From the IMG/VR virus record IMGVR_UViG_3300047546_000864, positions 1-64,000 of that record: 64,000 nt of DNA. One strand, given 5' to 3'. Position numbers and translations under genes: made by a program. This document shows positions 9,096-18,840 of this stretch, piece by piece. Source of the stretch: a virus. Numbering within the stretch: the first letter of the stretch is position 1; each line of letters starts with the position of its first letter. Below the pieces are notes generated by a model. That model ran no database searches, was not told the origin of the DNA, and saw only the letters and a program-made list of their open reading frames with translations.

Positions 9096-12000
9096 ATGGC
9101 AACATTAGACAGCAATAAGGTTACTAGTGTAAGTGTAGTATCTGGTACGACTGATGCTGTAAATCGTCAATATCTTGATGATAATGCTCTTCCAAGTTTA
9201 ACTGGAAATGCTGGAAGATTTTTAGCAGTTTATCCTGGTGCTCAGTATTGGGTGTTGAGGACTTCTGGTTCTGTGTCAGGTTTAGGTGCTAATGTTTACA
9301 CAACTTTTTATGTTGCTGGTGGTGTTTCTGGAAGATTGAATACCTCAACAGACGCAGTTACCTGGACTTCAAGAACTTCTGGATTTGGTCTCTCTAATAT
9401 CAATGCTCTTACTTATTCAACTTTTTATGTTGCTGGTGGTTTTTCTGGTATCTTAAACACTTCAACAGACGCAATCACTTGGACCTTAAGAACTTCTGGT
9501 TTTGCTACTACTATCATTTATGCTCTTACTTTTGCTAATAATCTTTATATTGCTGCTGGTGATAGTGGAGTATTAAACACTTCAACAGATGCTATTACTT
9601 GGACCTTAAGAACTTCTAACTTTGGTGGTTCTCAATATATTCAAAGTGTTACTTTTGCAAATAATACTTATGTTGCTGGTGGTGTTGCTGGAATTATAAA
9701 GACTTCAATAAATGGAATTGTATGGGTCGCAAGAACTTCTGGTTTTGGTGGTGATGCTATTATCGTTCTCAATTTTCTTAATAACGCTTATGTTGCTGGT
9801 GGTGGTTCTGGAAAATTAAGTACCTCAACCGATGCAATCACTTGGACCTTAAGAACTACTGGTACTGGTCAAAATATAAGAAATCTTACTTATGGAAATA
9901 ATACTTACGTTGCTGGTGGTTCTAATGGAACATTAATTACTTCAACAGATACTATTATTTGGTCCATAAGAACTTCTTTAGTTACTAATTCTATTAATGG
10001 AATAGTTTTTGCAAACAATGCTTATACTGCATTTGTTGGTGGTGGTGAAATAATAACTTCCCAAGCAACTCAAAAAATCTGGGAACCCATAAATGCTACA
10101 ACAACCACACCACAAGACCCAGTATCATACAAAGGTTCTCAAGAATTCACAAGTTCTGGAACATTCTTTATTCCTCCAACAGCAACCCAGTTTTACATTG
10201 AAGCAATCGGTGGTGGTGGAGGCGGAGCATCAGGAAGAGTTACGGGAACATTAGGTTCTGGTGGTGGTGGTGGTTCTGGTGCTTATAATTCTTGGTTAAT
10301 TCGTCGTGGAGAACTTGGAAGTGCTTCTACGATGACCGTGACTGTTGGTGCTGGTGGTCGTGGTGGAAACAATCGTGGAATGAGTACGAGTACTGATGGA
10401 ATTGTATGGGAGACTGTTCCTGGTGGATCTGGTCTTACTTATTCAGTTCAAAAACTATTGTATAATAATCCATACTATGTTGCACTTTTTACGGCATCTG
10501 GAATTACAGTATCTACTGATAATGGAGTTACTTGGAGAATTAGAACAACTGGTTATTCTTCAATTACAACTTTTTCATCGTTAACTTATGGTAATAGTCC
10601 TACTGATACTTATGTTGCAGGTGATAATGCTGGTAGACTGATAACTTCAACGGACACAATTATTTGGACTTTAAGAACTGCTGGTACTACTGTATCTCAT
10701 AATGCTCTTGTTTTTGCAAATAATACTTACGTTGCTGGTTGCCCTGCTGGAAGATTACTTACTTCAACAGACGCAATCACCTGGACTTTAAGAACTTCAA
10801 ATACTGCACAAACTTTTTATGCTCTCACTTTTGCAAATAATACTTATGTTGTTGCTGGTGATTCTGGAGTATTAAACACTTCAACAAACGCAATTCAATG
10901 GACTTTAAGAACTTCTGGAATAATTAATACTATATTAGGATTAATATTTGGAAATAATCTTTATGTTGCTGGTAGTACTCTTGGAGTCATAGTAACCTCA
11001 ACAGATACAATTGTTTGGACTTTAAGAACTTCAGGAACCACCACACAATTAAATGCCCTCTCATACACAAACAATCTCTACATAACAGCAGGTGCTTCTG
11101 GAGTTCTTGCATCATCTACAGACACAATCACTTGGACGCAAAGAACCTCACTCTTTAAGGCACAAAACATCAACGCACTCACATACGGAACAGTCTTTGT
11201 TGCTGGTGGTGTTAGTTCTGGTGGTGGAAGTTCTGGTAGTGGATCAAGTGTTACTTGGATTGGAAATACTCCAACAGGTACTGCGACTTATCAATTAACT
11301 GCTGCTACTGGTGGTGGAGCAAGTGATACAGCAACCACAGCAGGAACCCAAGGTTCATCTTTAGTTGCAACAACAAATAATCTTTATACTACTGCTGGTG
11401 GTGCTGGTGGTGCTGGATTATCAGCATTAGCAACTTCAAACTCTTCTACACAAGCAAGTGCATTCCAAGTTTCTGGTGGTGGAGGAGGAGCATATAATAC
11501 CAATACAGGAGGTAATTCAGTTTCTTATTATTATGGAAATACTGCTACAACGAGTGGTGGAAGTAATACTGGTGGTAATGGTGCTGATGGTATTCCTGGA
11601 AGTTATACTGGGTCTTATGGTTCTGGTGGAGGTGGTGGAGGTGCTTTGAGCACTGGAATTAATAGTTGGTATGCAAGAACTGCTGGTTTTGGTGGTAATG
11701 CTATTAATAATATCACTTTTGGAAACAATACTTATGTTGCTGCTGGTGCTAATGGTACATTAAATACTTCAACAGACGCAATCACTTGGACCTTAAGAAC
11801 TTCTGGGAATTCTACTGCGAGTATTAATGCTATTATTTTTGCAAACAATACTTATATCACTGCAGATAATGGTGGAACATTAAACACTTCAACAGACGCA
11901 ATCACTTGGGAGTTAAGAACTTCTGGGTATGGTGGTACTTGGTATACTCTTACTTTTGGTAATGGTATTCATATTGTTGGTGGTATTAGTGGAAGGTTAA

Positions 12001-12638
12001 GTACATCAACAGACACAATTACTTGGACCTTAAGAACTTCTGGTTTTGGTGGTAATGCTATTAATAATATCACTTTTGGAAACAATACTTATGTTGCTGG
12101 TGGTGCTTCTGGAGTATTAAACACCTCAACAGATACAATCACCTGGACCTTAAGAACTGCTAGTTTTGGTTCTAATGGTATTACTGCGATCACCTACGCA
12201 AACAATCTCTATGTTGCTGGTGGTGGTACTTTCCCCATGACTGTAAATATCTCAACTGATGCAATCACTTGGCAATTAAGAACTGTTGGATTTTCTGGAA
12301 ATACTTTAAGGGGACTTACATATGGGAATAATATCTATGTTTTATGTGGTGATTCTTCTCAATTGAGAACTTCAACTGATACTATTGTGTGGATTGCTAG
12401 AACTACTGGGGTTTCTTTTGTTTTAAATAATATTATTTTTGGTAATAATCTTTTTGTATCTGGTGGTACTAGTGGTGGACTTATAACAGCATCAGACACC
12501 ACAGCATCAGCAGCAGGACACGGAGGAAATGGAACTCGTGGTGGTGGTGGAGGTGGAGGTGGATACTCCATAGAACAAAACAAATTTGGTGTTGGTGGTG
12601 ATGGTGGAAATGGATACGTAAAAATTACCTGGTGGTAA
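9096..12638 (+). CDS. Adhesin-like paralogue with three Asp-box blocks (1180 aa)
   Basis: Third paralogue. Its first repeat block (residues ~47-323) lies inside the N-terminal module, between GNAGRFLAVYPG and KIWEPI, a position where neither sister has one. A glycine-rich stretch follows (~340-428), then a repeat block (~429-715), glycine-rich sequence (~715-855), another block (~856-1130) and a polyglycine tail ending GYVKITWW. Repeat consensus is again STDAITWTLRTSGF plus NNTYVAGG. Probably a virion adhesin. Late promoter motif at 9067. Confidence 0.8.
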   Translation: MATLDSNKVTSVSVVSGTTDAVNRQYLDDNALPSLTGNAGRFLAVYPGAQYWVLRTSGSVSGLGANVYTTFYVAGGVSGRLNTSTDAVTWTSRTSGFGLSNINALTYSTFYVAGGFSGILNTSTDAITWTLRTSGFATTIIYALTFANNLYIAAGDSGVLNTSTDAITWTLRTSNFGGSQYIQSVTFANNTYVAGGVAGIIKTSINGIVWVARTSGFGGDAIIVLNFLNNAYVAGGGSGKLSTSTDAITWTLRTTGTGQNIRNLTYGNNTYVAGGSNGTLITSTDTIIWSIRTSLVTNSINGIVFANNAYTAFVGGGEIITSQATQKIWEPINATTTTPQDPVSYKGSQEFTSSGTFFIPPTATQFYIEAIGGGGGGASGRVTGTLGSGGGGGSGAYNSWLIRRGELGSASTMTVTVGAGGRGGNNRGMSTSTDGIVWETVPGGSGLTYSVQKLLYNNPYYVALFTASGITVSTDNGVTWRIRTTGYSSITTFSSLTYGNSPTDTYVAGDNAGRLITSTDTIIWTLRTAGTTVSHNALVFANNTYVAGCPAGRLLTSTDAITWTLRTSNTAQTFYALTFANNTYVVAGDSGVLNTSTNAIQWTLRTSGIINTILGLIFGNNLYVAGSTLGVIVTSTDTIVWTLRTSGTTTQLNALSYTNNLYITAGASGVLASSTDTITWTQRTSLFKAQNINALTYGTVFVAGGVSSGGGSSGSGSSVTWIGNTPTGTATYQLTAATGGGASDTATTAGTQGSSLVATTNNLYTTAGGAGGAGLSALATSNSSTQASAFQVSGGGGGAYNTNTGGNSVSYYYGNTATTSGGSNTGGNGADGIPGSYTGSYGSGGGGGGALSTGINSWYARTAGFGGNAINNITFGNNTYVAAGANGTLNTSTDAITWTLRTSGNSTASINAIIFANNTYITADNGGTLNTSTDAITWELRTSGYGGTWYTLTFGNGIHIVGGISGRLSTSTDTITWTLRTSGFGGNAINNITFGNNTYVAGGASGVLNTSTDTITWTLRTASFGSNGITAITYANNLYVAGGGTFPMTVNISTDAITWQLRTVGFSGNTLRGLTYGNNIYVLCGDSSQLRTSTDTIVWIARTTGVSFVLNNIIFGNNLFVSGGTSGGLITASDTTASAAGHGGNGTRGGGGGGGGYSIEQNKFGVGGDGGNGYVKITWW

Positions 12639-12683
12639 AACTTGCCTAGATATGATAGAATGAATTCAATATGACTTTATTGT

Positions 12684-13406
12684 ATGCCCCTGAATTATAC
12701 AAATCAAACGACAAGTACAAGTCTTAAAGGAAAAACCATTGCTTTCTGTCTTCCAGGATTGATGTATTCTGGAACTTTTATGACTCAGTTCATAAGATTA
12801 CTGTTTGACCTGAATCAACAAGGAATTAATTTTTATATCTCCCAACAATACAGTTCAATGGTGAATCACGCACGAACTGATTGTTTGCAGGCAGATAATT
12901 ATGCAGGAACGATGCTCACTCCTTTTAGAGGACAGGTTCCTTATGATTATATTATGTGGATTGATAGTGATATTATCTTCAAGACAGAAGACCTGATTGA
13001 ACTTCTTAAAATGAATAAGGATATTGCTGCTGGTTGGTATGTTCAATCAAATGGTGGGATTCTTTCCAATCAATCTACTGTTGTAGAAAGAATGAATCAA
13101 CAAGAACTTTATGAGAAAGGTTCTAATAAGTATGAGACTGTTGAAGATATGTCTCGCAGAACAGAACCTTTTAAAGTAGATTATTGTGGTTTTGGTTGGA
13201 TGTTGATTAAGAAAGGTGTCTATGAAAAAATTCCTTATCCTTGGTTTGTTCCGAGAGTGATTCAACTCAAGAAACCAGATGGGACTATTCTTGAAGATGT
13301 CTGCTCTGAAGACATCTCTATGTGTGAAGACTTCCGCAAGTATGGGTTTGATATTTGGGTTCATCCAAAAGTTCGTGTCGGTCACCAGAAAATGATTACT
13401 ATTTAA
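12684..13406 (+). CDS. Glycosyltransferase, GT-A type (240 aa)
   Basis: First gene of an eight-gene sugar cassette. It has a GT-A-like layout: an N-terminal nucleotide-binding beta strand (KTIAFCLPG), a conserved NHART-type stretch (YSSMVNHARTDCL), and MWIDSDI near residue 93 with a DxD-type metal-binding motif. CGFGWMLIKKGV and SEDISMCEDFRKYG follow, typical of this superfamily's acceptor-side region. Donor and acceptor cannot be named. No clear Shine-Dalgarno sequence precedes the ATG. It is a sister of the next gene. Confidence 0.75.
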   Translation: MPLNYTNQTTSTSLKGKTIAFCLPGLMYSGTFMTQFIRLLFDLNQQGINFYISQQYSSMVNHARTDCLQADNYAGTMLTPFRGQVPYDYIMWIDSDIIFKTEDLIELLKMNKDIAAGWYVQSNGGILSNQSTVVERMNQQELYEKGSNKYETVEDMSRRTEPFKVDYCGFGWMLIKKGVYEKIPYPWFVPRVIQLKKPDGTILEDVCSEDISMCEDFRKYGFDIWVHPKVRVGHQKMITI

Positions 13407-13411
13407 ATCTT

Positions 13412-14107
13412 ATGCTAAATTATTCTAATTCACAGCAACAAGAGACAAAACCACATTTTAATGTGGTGATTACAACTCCAGGTAATTCAATGTGTGCGGA
13501 CTATGTAAAGTGTCTGCTCGCAACGATTCATACACTTCAAGCAAATAATATTTCTTGGTTATACCAGAACGAGTATGCTTCTATTATTACAAATGCAAGA
13601 GAAGCAACGATTACAGGTTCAAGAAATCTAGAAGTCTTTAATTCTGCACCAGGTAAAGGTCAATACACTTATGATAAAATCTTCTGTATTGATAGTGATA
13701 TTGTCTGGAATCCAGAGCAGTTTCTAAGACTTTATGCAAGTGATAAGTCAGTTATTTCTGCTGTGTACTTTGAGGCACAGGGAAATGATGCAATGATACA
13801 CAAACAAAAAAATGATTTTAAACCAACCACAAGAGAAGAACTTCAACTTCTTCAACAACTAGGAGAACCGATTGAAGTTTATGGTGTTGGTATGGGATTT
13901 ATGTGCATCAAGTCTGGTGTCTTTGAATCACTCAAAAGACCCTGGTTTGGTCTTGGGAAGGTCATTCAAGAGGTAGATGGAGTAACTTATGAACTTCCAC
14001 TTGGAGAAGACTTATACTTCTGTGAGAGGGTCGCAGAGCAGGGTCATAAGGTTTATGTAGACCCCAACATTATTGTTGGACACATTAAGAGTAATATTGT
14101 ATGTTGA
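13412..14107 (+). CDS. Glycosyltransferase, GT-A type, paralogue of the preceding gene (231 aa)
   Basis: It shares with its upstream neighbour the order NVVITTPG, a NAREA stretch, IFCIDSDIVW (DxD-type), GVGMGFMCIKSGVF and GEDLYFCERVAEQG. The ATG at 13412 is chosen because the alternative upstream start would overlap the previous gene by about 50 bp. Substrate unknown. Its stop overlaps the next start in ATGTTGA. Confidence 0.75.
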   Translation: MLNYSNSQQQETKPHFNVVITTPGNSMCADYVKCLLATIHTLQANNISWLYQNEYASIITNAREATITGSRNLEVFNSAPGKGQYTYDKIFCIDSDIVWNPEQFLRLYASDKSVISAVYFEAQGNDAMIHKQKNDFKPTTREELQLLQQLGEPIEVYGVGMGFMCIKSGVFESLKRPWFGLGKVIQEVDGVTYELPLGEDLYFCERVAEQGHKVYVDPNIIVGHIKSNIVC

Positions 14108-15534
14108 ATTATACTAACGAAAAGAAAAATCCAAAAACTATCGCAGTTTTCTATCATCTTTATATTCCAGACACCAACAATATGTGGATTTGGTGGGTGG
14201 ATGAACAGATGAGTCTGTTGAAGTCCACTGGTCTTGCTGATAAGGCAACCATTAATATGTGTATTACCCTACCTCTTGGTCTTTATAATTCCAAAACAGG
14301 ACATTCATATGACCAAATGGTGACTGGATATATCAAAGACAGATTCCCATTTGTAAACATCATTGATATGAGAGGTGTGGGGGAACAACCAAATCTTTAT
14401 GAAGGTCAAACACTTGCAAAGATTTATGAGCATTGTCTTCAAGAGGATGGTTATGTCTTCTACTTCCATAATAAAGGAATGAGTTCTTATTCAACCCATA
14501 TTCCTGGTGCGATCAAGGACTGGAGACACTATATGCAGTATTATAATATTGAAAAGTGGGAAGACTGTATTGCAAAACTAGACGAAGGTTATGATTGTTG
14601 TGGTGTTGACTGGGTAGAAAGACACGACATCAAACTTGATTTTGTTGTTCAACATTATGCAGGAAACTTCTGGTGGGCACGAAATGATTACATCCGCAAA
14701 CTGAAGCATCCACTCAAAATTGAAGAGTATATGGATGTAGAAGCAATGATGAGAGAGTTACAGAACTATCGTTATTGTTTTGAATTATGGATGGCTACAG
14801 GACTTCCAAAGCAACATTGTTTCCATTATCGTCGTCATCATCAATACGATAATCAAGGTCTTGAAAGATACTTCACTTATTATCCTCCAGAAATGTATCG
14901 TGATGATGTTGAAAAAGATGAGACGAAATATAATAGGAATAAGTTAGATGTATTAATGGAAGTTGGAAGTAAAAACTTATTCAACTGGAGAGACCATAGA
15001 CAGTTTGCAGATTGGTTAGTTCGTAGAAAGCAACCAGAAACAATTGTTGATTTGGGTGTGGATTATGGATACTCAACATTCTGTTTTGCACTTCCAGAAA
15101 TCGGTCAAGTTTATGGTATTGATAGTTTTGAAGGAGATATTTGTGCTGGAGAAAGAGATACTTATGAATATGTGAGAGATAAAGTTAAAGAACTTGAATT
15201 GAATAATGTTACAATTATCAAAGGGTTCTTTGACGATGTTGTTAAAACTTGGAATAAACCAATTGATATTTTGCATATTGATGGTCTTCATACTTATGAA
15301 GCAGTCAGAAATGATTTTGAAAAGTGGATTCCATTTGTAAAAGAAAATGGTATAATATTAATGCATGATACTATGGTTGATGACCCTAAGTTTGGTGTGA
15401 GTAGATTCTTTAAAGAAATTAATTTACCTAAAACAAACTTTGGGCATTGTAATGGATTGGGTGTAGTTGCTGGAGATATAAATCTCATTAATGAAATTAA
15501 AAAGAATTTTGGAGAGTTTATCCGTGAAATTTAA
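14101..15534 (+). CDS. Fusion: glycosyltransferase-like N-terminus plus SAM-dependent methyltransferase C-terminus (477 aa)
   Basis: The first ~290 residues read like a cell-surface glycan enzyme (TIAVFYHLY near residue 13, NKGMSSYSTHIPGAIKDWRHYM, and HYAGNFWWARNDYI). The last ~180 residues form a class I methyltransferase of the Methyltransf_24 type: a SAM-binding loop VDLGVDYGYST near residue 318, an acidic strand end IDSFEGD, then LHIDGLHTYEAV and GIILMHDT. The likely role is adding and methylating a sugar. The fusion is read directly from one open frame; substrates are unknown. Confidence 0.7.
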   Translation: MLNYTNEKKNPKTIAVFYHLYIPDTNNMWIWWVDEQMSLLKSTGLADKATINMCITLPLGLYNSKTGHSYDQMVTGYIKDRFPFVNIIDMRGVGEQPNLYEGQTLAKIYEHCLQEDGYVFYFHNKGMSSYSTHIPGAIKDWRHYMQYYNIEKWEDCIAKLDEGYDCCGVDWVERHDIKLDFVVQHYAGNFWWARNDYIRKLKHPLKIEEYMDVEAMMRELQNYRYCFELWMATGLPKQHCFHYRRHHQYDNQGLERYFTYYPPEMYRDDVEKDETKYNRNKLDVLMEVGSKNLFNWRDHRQFADWLVRRKQPETIVDLGVDYGYSTFCFALPEIGQVYGIDSFEGDICAGERDTYEYVRDKVKELELNNVTIIKGFFDDVVKTWNKPIDILHIDGLHTYEAVRNDFEKWIPFVKENGIILMHDTMVDDPKFGVSRFFKEINLPKTNFGHCNGLGVVAGDINLINEIKKNFGEFIREI

Positions 15535-16366
15535 TTTAGTAAGAATTGTTCCTGATAATGGATTTGATGTTCACGCACAAGTCTTTCATGAGATTGAAGC
15601 AGCAATGTTTTTTTCTCTACAACGATTGGGACATGATGTAACAAATAGCACAAATCAATTTGCATCAGACCGAAGAAATATCGTGTTTGGAATGCATCAC
15701 TGTCCTGTTGATGTGGTAAGACATGATATTCCAAAAGGAACAATTGTTTATTCTCTGGAACAAATGAAAGACCAACCAGAGTGTATGCGTTGGTGTCGTA
15801 AGTATCGTGGTCTTGAAGTATGGGATTATTCTCTTCGTAATGTAGAGGTTCTTCAAAAGGCAGGTGTGGAGAATATTAAGTACTGTAAGATTGGTTATGT
15901 TCCAGAGATTTCATACTTTGAAAGAAATAAACCACAAGACCGTGATATTGATATTCTGTTTTATGGATGCCCTTCACCACGAAGAGTTCATATTATGGAG
16001 CAGTTTTCAAACAATCCAAAACTGAACTTTGTTCATATTCAATCAACTTATGGTGATGAACGAGATGAATATATCAAGAGAGCAAAGTTAGTCATCAACC
16101 TTCATAATCACGATAATCAAATCTTTGAAATGGTTCGTGTATCTCATTTGATTCAAAACAAAGTTCCAGTTCTTGCAGAAAGAAACCCTGATACAGACTT
16201 CCCTGATTATATGGAAGACACGGTATTCACTTCAACTTACAATCGTTTTGTGGATACTGCTTACAGACTTCTCAAGAAACCAGAAGAACTTGACGCACAA
16301 GCAGAAAAAGGTCTTGAAATCTTTAAGAAGTCTCCAATGGAAAACTTCTTAAAGGAGGTTTTATGA
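15524..16366 (+). CDS. Glycosyltransferase, group 1/CgeB-like (280 aa)
   Basis: A GTG at 15524 with GGAGAG at 15511-15516 is the best start; an in-frame ATG at 15491 would overlap the previous gene by 44 bp. The C-terminal half has the GT-B shape: IDILFYGCPSPRR (strand and loop), KLVINLHNHDNQIFEMVRVS with the conserved acidic E, and a C-terminal helix. It overlaps the upstream stop and runs into the next gene (overlap 16363-16366), so cotranslation is likely. Substrate unknown. Confidence 0.65.
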   Translation: MKFNLVRIVPDNGFDVHAQVFHEIEAAMFFSLQRLGHDVTNSTNQFASDRRNIVFGMHHCPVDVVRHDIPKGTIVYSLEQMKDQPECMRWCRKYRGLEVWDYSLRNVEVLQKAGVENIKYCKIGYVPEISYFERNKPQDRDIDILFYGCPSPRRVHIMEQFSNNPKLNFVHIQSTYGDERDEYIKRAKLVINLHNHDNQIFEMVRVSHLIQNKVPVLAERNPDTDFPDYMEDTVFTSTYNRFVDTAYRLLKKPEELDAQAEKGLEIFKKSPMENFLKEVL

Positions 16367-16992
16367 TCCCTCATATTTACCATCAACCTGAGTTTGGTGA
16401 AGACTGGTTTACTTATCCAGAACTTTATAAGGATATGGTAAACAGGTTTCCTTCTGGTAGTAAATTTGTTGAAATTGGGTCATGGAAAGGTAAGTCTTCT
16501 GCTTTTATGTGTGTTGAGATTGCTAATTCTGGAAAGCAAATTGACTTCTATTGTGTAGATACTTTTGAAGGAAGTGTAGAACATCAAAACAATCCAGAAC
16601 TACCACGTCTTTATAATATCTTTAAAGATAATATGAAATCTGTTGAAGGTTATTACCAAGATATGAGAATGTCTTCTATGGAAGCAGTTCAAAAGTTTCA
16701 GGATGAAAGTCTTGATTTTGTTTTTATTGATGGTTCTCACGAATATGAGGACATTAAAGATGATATTATTTCTTGGTTGCCTAAAGTAAAAAGAGGTGGT
16801 GTTCTTGCGGGACACGATTATTATTTTCCACCTCAACCCACTTCTTGGGGTATGAGACCAACTGGAAATAGTTATGAACTAGATCATTATTATAATTCAA
16901 ATGCAAGTAGTGCTTATCGTGCGGTGAGAGAAACACTGGGAAATCAAAATGTACTTGCTGGTTATGATTGTTACGTCTACGAGAAGAAATAA
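16363..16992 (+). CDS. Class I SAM-dependent methyltransferase (209 aa)
   Basis: Compact Methyltransf_24-type enzyme. Motif I reads FVEIGSWKGKSS (residues ~36-47), followed by CVDTFEGS and FVFIDGSHEYEDIKDD (motif IV area) and GGVLAGHDYY. Related to the methyltransferase half of the fusion two genes upstream. AAAGGAGG lies just before its ATG. The adjoining glycosyltransferases suggest a sugar as substrate. Confidence 0.78.
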   Translation: MIPHIYHQPEFGEDWFTYPELYKDMVNRFPSGSKFVEIGSWKGKSSAFMCVEIANSGKQIDFYCVDTFEGSVEHQNNPELPRLYNIFKDNMKSVEGYYQDMRMSSMEAVQKFQDESLDFVFIDGSHEYEDIKDDIISWLPKVKRGGVLAGHDYYFPPQPTSWGMRPTGNSYELDHYYNSNASSAYRAVRETLGNQNVLAGYDCYVYEKK

Positions 16993-18840
16993 ATGAAAGT
17001 CATTGATAGTTTTTTATTCTTTAATGAGTTTGATATAGTCAAACTGCGATTGAATTATCTTAAGAATGTTGTTGATTACTTTGTAATTAGTGAGTGCAAC
17101 TATACTCACGCAGGTAATCCAAAACCTTATTATCTTGATGAGGTTCTTGGTGAGTTTGATGAAGATATTCGTAGAAAGATTATTCGTCTGAAGTATGAAC
17201 CAGATATTACTGATTATGACTTTTCAAATCGTGATGAATGTAATTTTGAATCTGGATTTTGGAAGATTGAGAGGGGTCAACGAGCACATATCATAGAAGG
17301 TTTGAAACAGTTTTCACCAGATGATTTGTTTATGGTGAGTGATGCTGATGAGATTCCAAGGGCAGAAGCAATTCAGTATTTGAGTCAACAAAGACTTGAA
17401 AGAGATTTTGTTGCAACCGCAAAGTGTGATTTGTTTTATTATAACTTTAAGACCTTTCACGATAGTCTTTGGGGAGGAACTGTCTTCACTACAGTTTCAA
17501 ATGCGACTGAGAAGGGATGTGATTTCTTAAGATACAAAGCATATGAGTTTCCTTTTGTTGAACAAGGTGGGTGGCACTTCTCATATTTTGGTGACACCGA
17601 AAGAATTAGAACCAAATTACAATCATTTGCACACCAAGAATTCAATAAAGATGCTATAATTAATGATAGTAATATTTTGAATGCGATTGAATCTAAAAAA
17701 GATTTGTTCGGTAGGAATGAAAACTTTAAAGACTACAACTTTAGTAACTTTCCAGAAGAATTAAGAAGTCTGATTACAAAAATATTTCCAAAGGAGTTTT
17801 ATGAAATGATGCAACCAGAAGTAATTACAAAACCAGAATATCTTCATAATAATATGCCTCCACTTCTGGAAGCAGTTCTCAACCCTGATGGTGTAGGTGG
17901 CACCGAACTTATGGGTCGCTCCTGGCAAGACTATGTTCTTCCTGCTGCTCCTGACCTTGCTGACTGGCACTGGGCAGTCATTCCAGGTGATAATACTTTG
18001 TCTCCCGATAGTTCTAATATCGTGTGGTTACACCCTCACCATATGGAAGAGGGTATTGAACGACTATTAGATAAGGAATTCCAGAAACACTTTAAGGCAT
18101 ACGTGTTTGTCTCTAACTGGCAGTATGAGAGGTTTGGTGAAAGACTTCAACTGCCGATGGAGAAGTGTTATGTTCTGAAAAATGCAACGCAACCATTCCC
18201 AGTTCATAAGAAACCAGAAGGAAAACTGCAACTGATGTTCCATTCAAATCCAATTCGTGGATTGGATATTCTTCTTGAAAGTATTAAACTCATTCCAGAA
18301 GAAGACTTTGAACTTCACATTTTCCATGAACTTGACCCTGATGAAAGGAAAAAACAATTCCAACAGGGTCTTCAAACTTACGAATACTCACATATTAATC
18401 CACAAGAAGAACAGTTTCTTCGGTATTGTTTAAGTCTTGCAAATCAGGATAAGAGAGTTGTTCGTCACACACGCACAAATAATTCTAAGATTCGTGAGCA
18501 ACTGATGAATACTCACATCTTTGCTTATCCAACTTACTTTATGGAAACATCTTGTATTTGTATGATTGAAGCATTGTGTGCTGGATGCTCTGTGCTTTCT
18601 TCTAACCTTGCTGCACTTCCTGAGACTGGTCTTGGGTTTGCAAGACACTATGGTTTTATTCCAGACCGTCAAAAACATATTGAACGATTTACTAGAGAAC
18701 TCAAGAGAACCATTACTGAGTATCGTAATGGTGAGTTTGATAATACAAGACAGGTTGAAATTTGTAATGAGTATTATAGTTGGGAAACCAGAGTGAAAGA
18801 CTGGGTTCAATTCTCTAAGGAGTTGTGGAGGAAAGGATAA
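16993..18840 (+). CDS. Fusion of GT17-type and GT4-type glycosyltransferases (615 aa)
   Basis: Residues 1 to ~270 match the GT17 pattern (beta-1,4-N-acetylglucosaminyltransferase-like): MKVIDSFLFFNEFDIVKLRL, FVISECNYTHAG, LFMVSDADEIPR with a DxD motif, and GGWHFSYFG. Residues ~290-615 are a GT4-type GT-B domain: GVGGTELMGRSW, HSNPIRGLDILLES, and the late acceptor-side motif FAYPTYFMETSCICMIEA with a conserved E. Two transferases on one chain imply two successive sugar additions. It starts directly after the previous stop. Confidence 0.75.
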   Translation: MKVIDSFLFFNEFDIVKLRLNYLKNVVDYFVISECNYTHAGNPKPYYLDEVLGEFDEDIRRKIIRLKYEPDITDYDFSNRDECNFESGFWKIERGQRAHIIEGLKQFSPDDLFMVSDADEIPRAEAIQYLSQQRLERDFVATAKCDLFYYNFKTFHDSLWGGTVFTTVSNATEKGCDFLRYKAYEFPFVEQGGWHFSYFGDTERIRTKLQSFAHQEFNKDAIINDSNILNAIESKKDLFGRNENFKDYNFSNFPEELRSLITKIFPKEFYEMMQPEVITKPEYLHNNMPPLLEAVLNPDGVGGTELMGRSWQDYVLPAAPDLADWHWAVIPGDNTLSPDSSNIVWLHPHHMEEGIERLLDKEFQKHFKAYVFVSNWQYERFGERLQLPMEKCYVLKNATQPFPVHKKPEGKLQLMFHSNPIRGLDILLESIKLIPEEDFELHIFHELDPDERKKQFQQGLQTYEYSHINPQEEQFLRYCLSLANQDKRVVRHTRTNNSKIREQLMNTHIFAYPTYFMETSCICMIEALCAGCSVLSSNLAALPETGLGFARHYGFIPDRQKHIERFTRELKRTITEYRNGEFDNTRQVEICNEYYSWETRVKDWVQFSKELWRKG

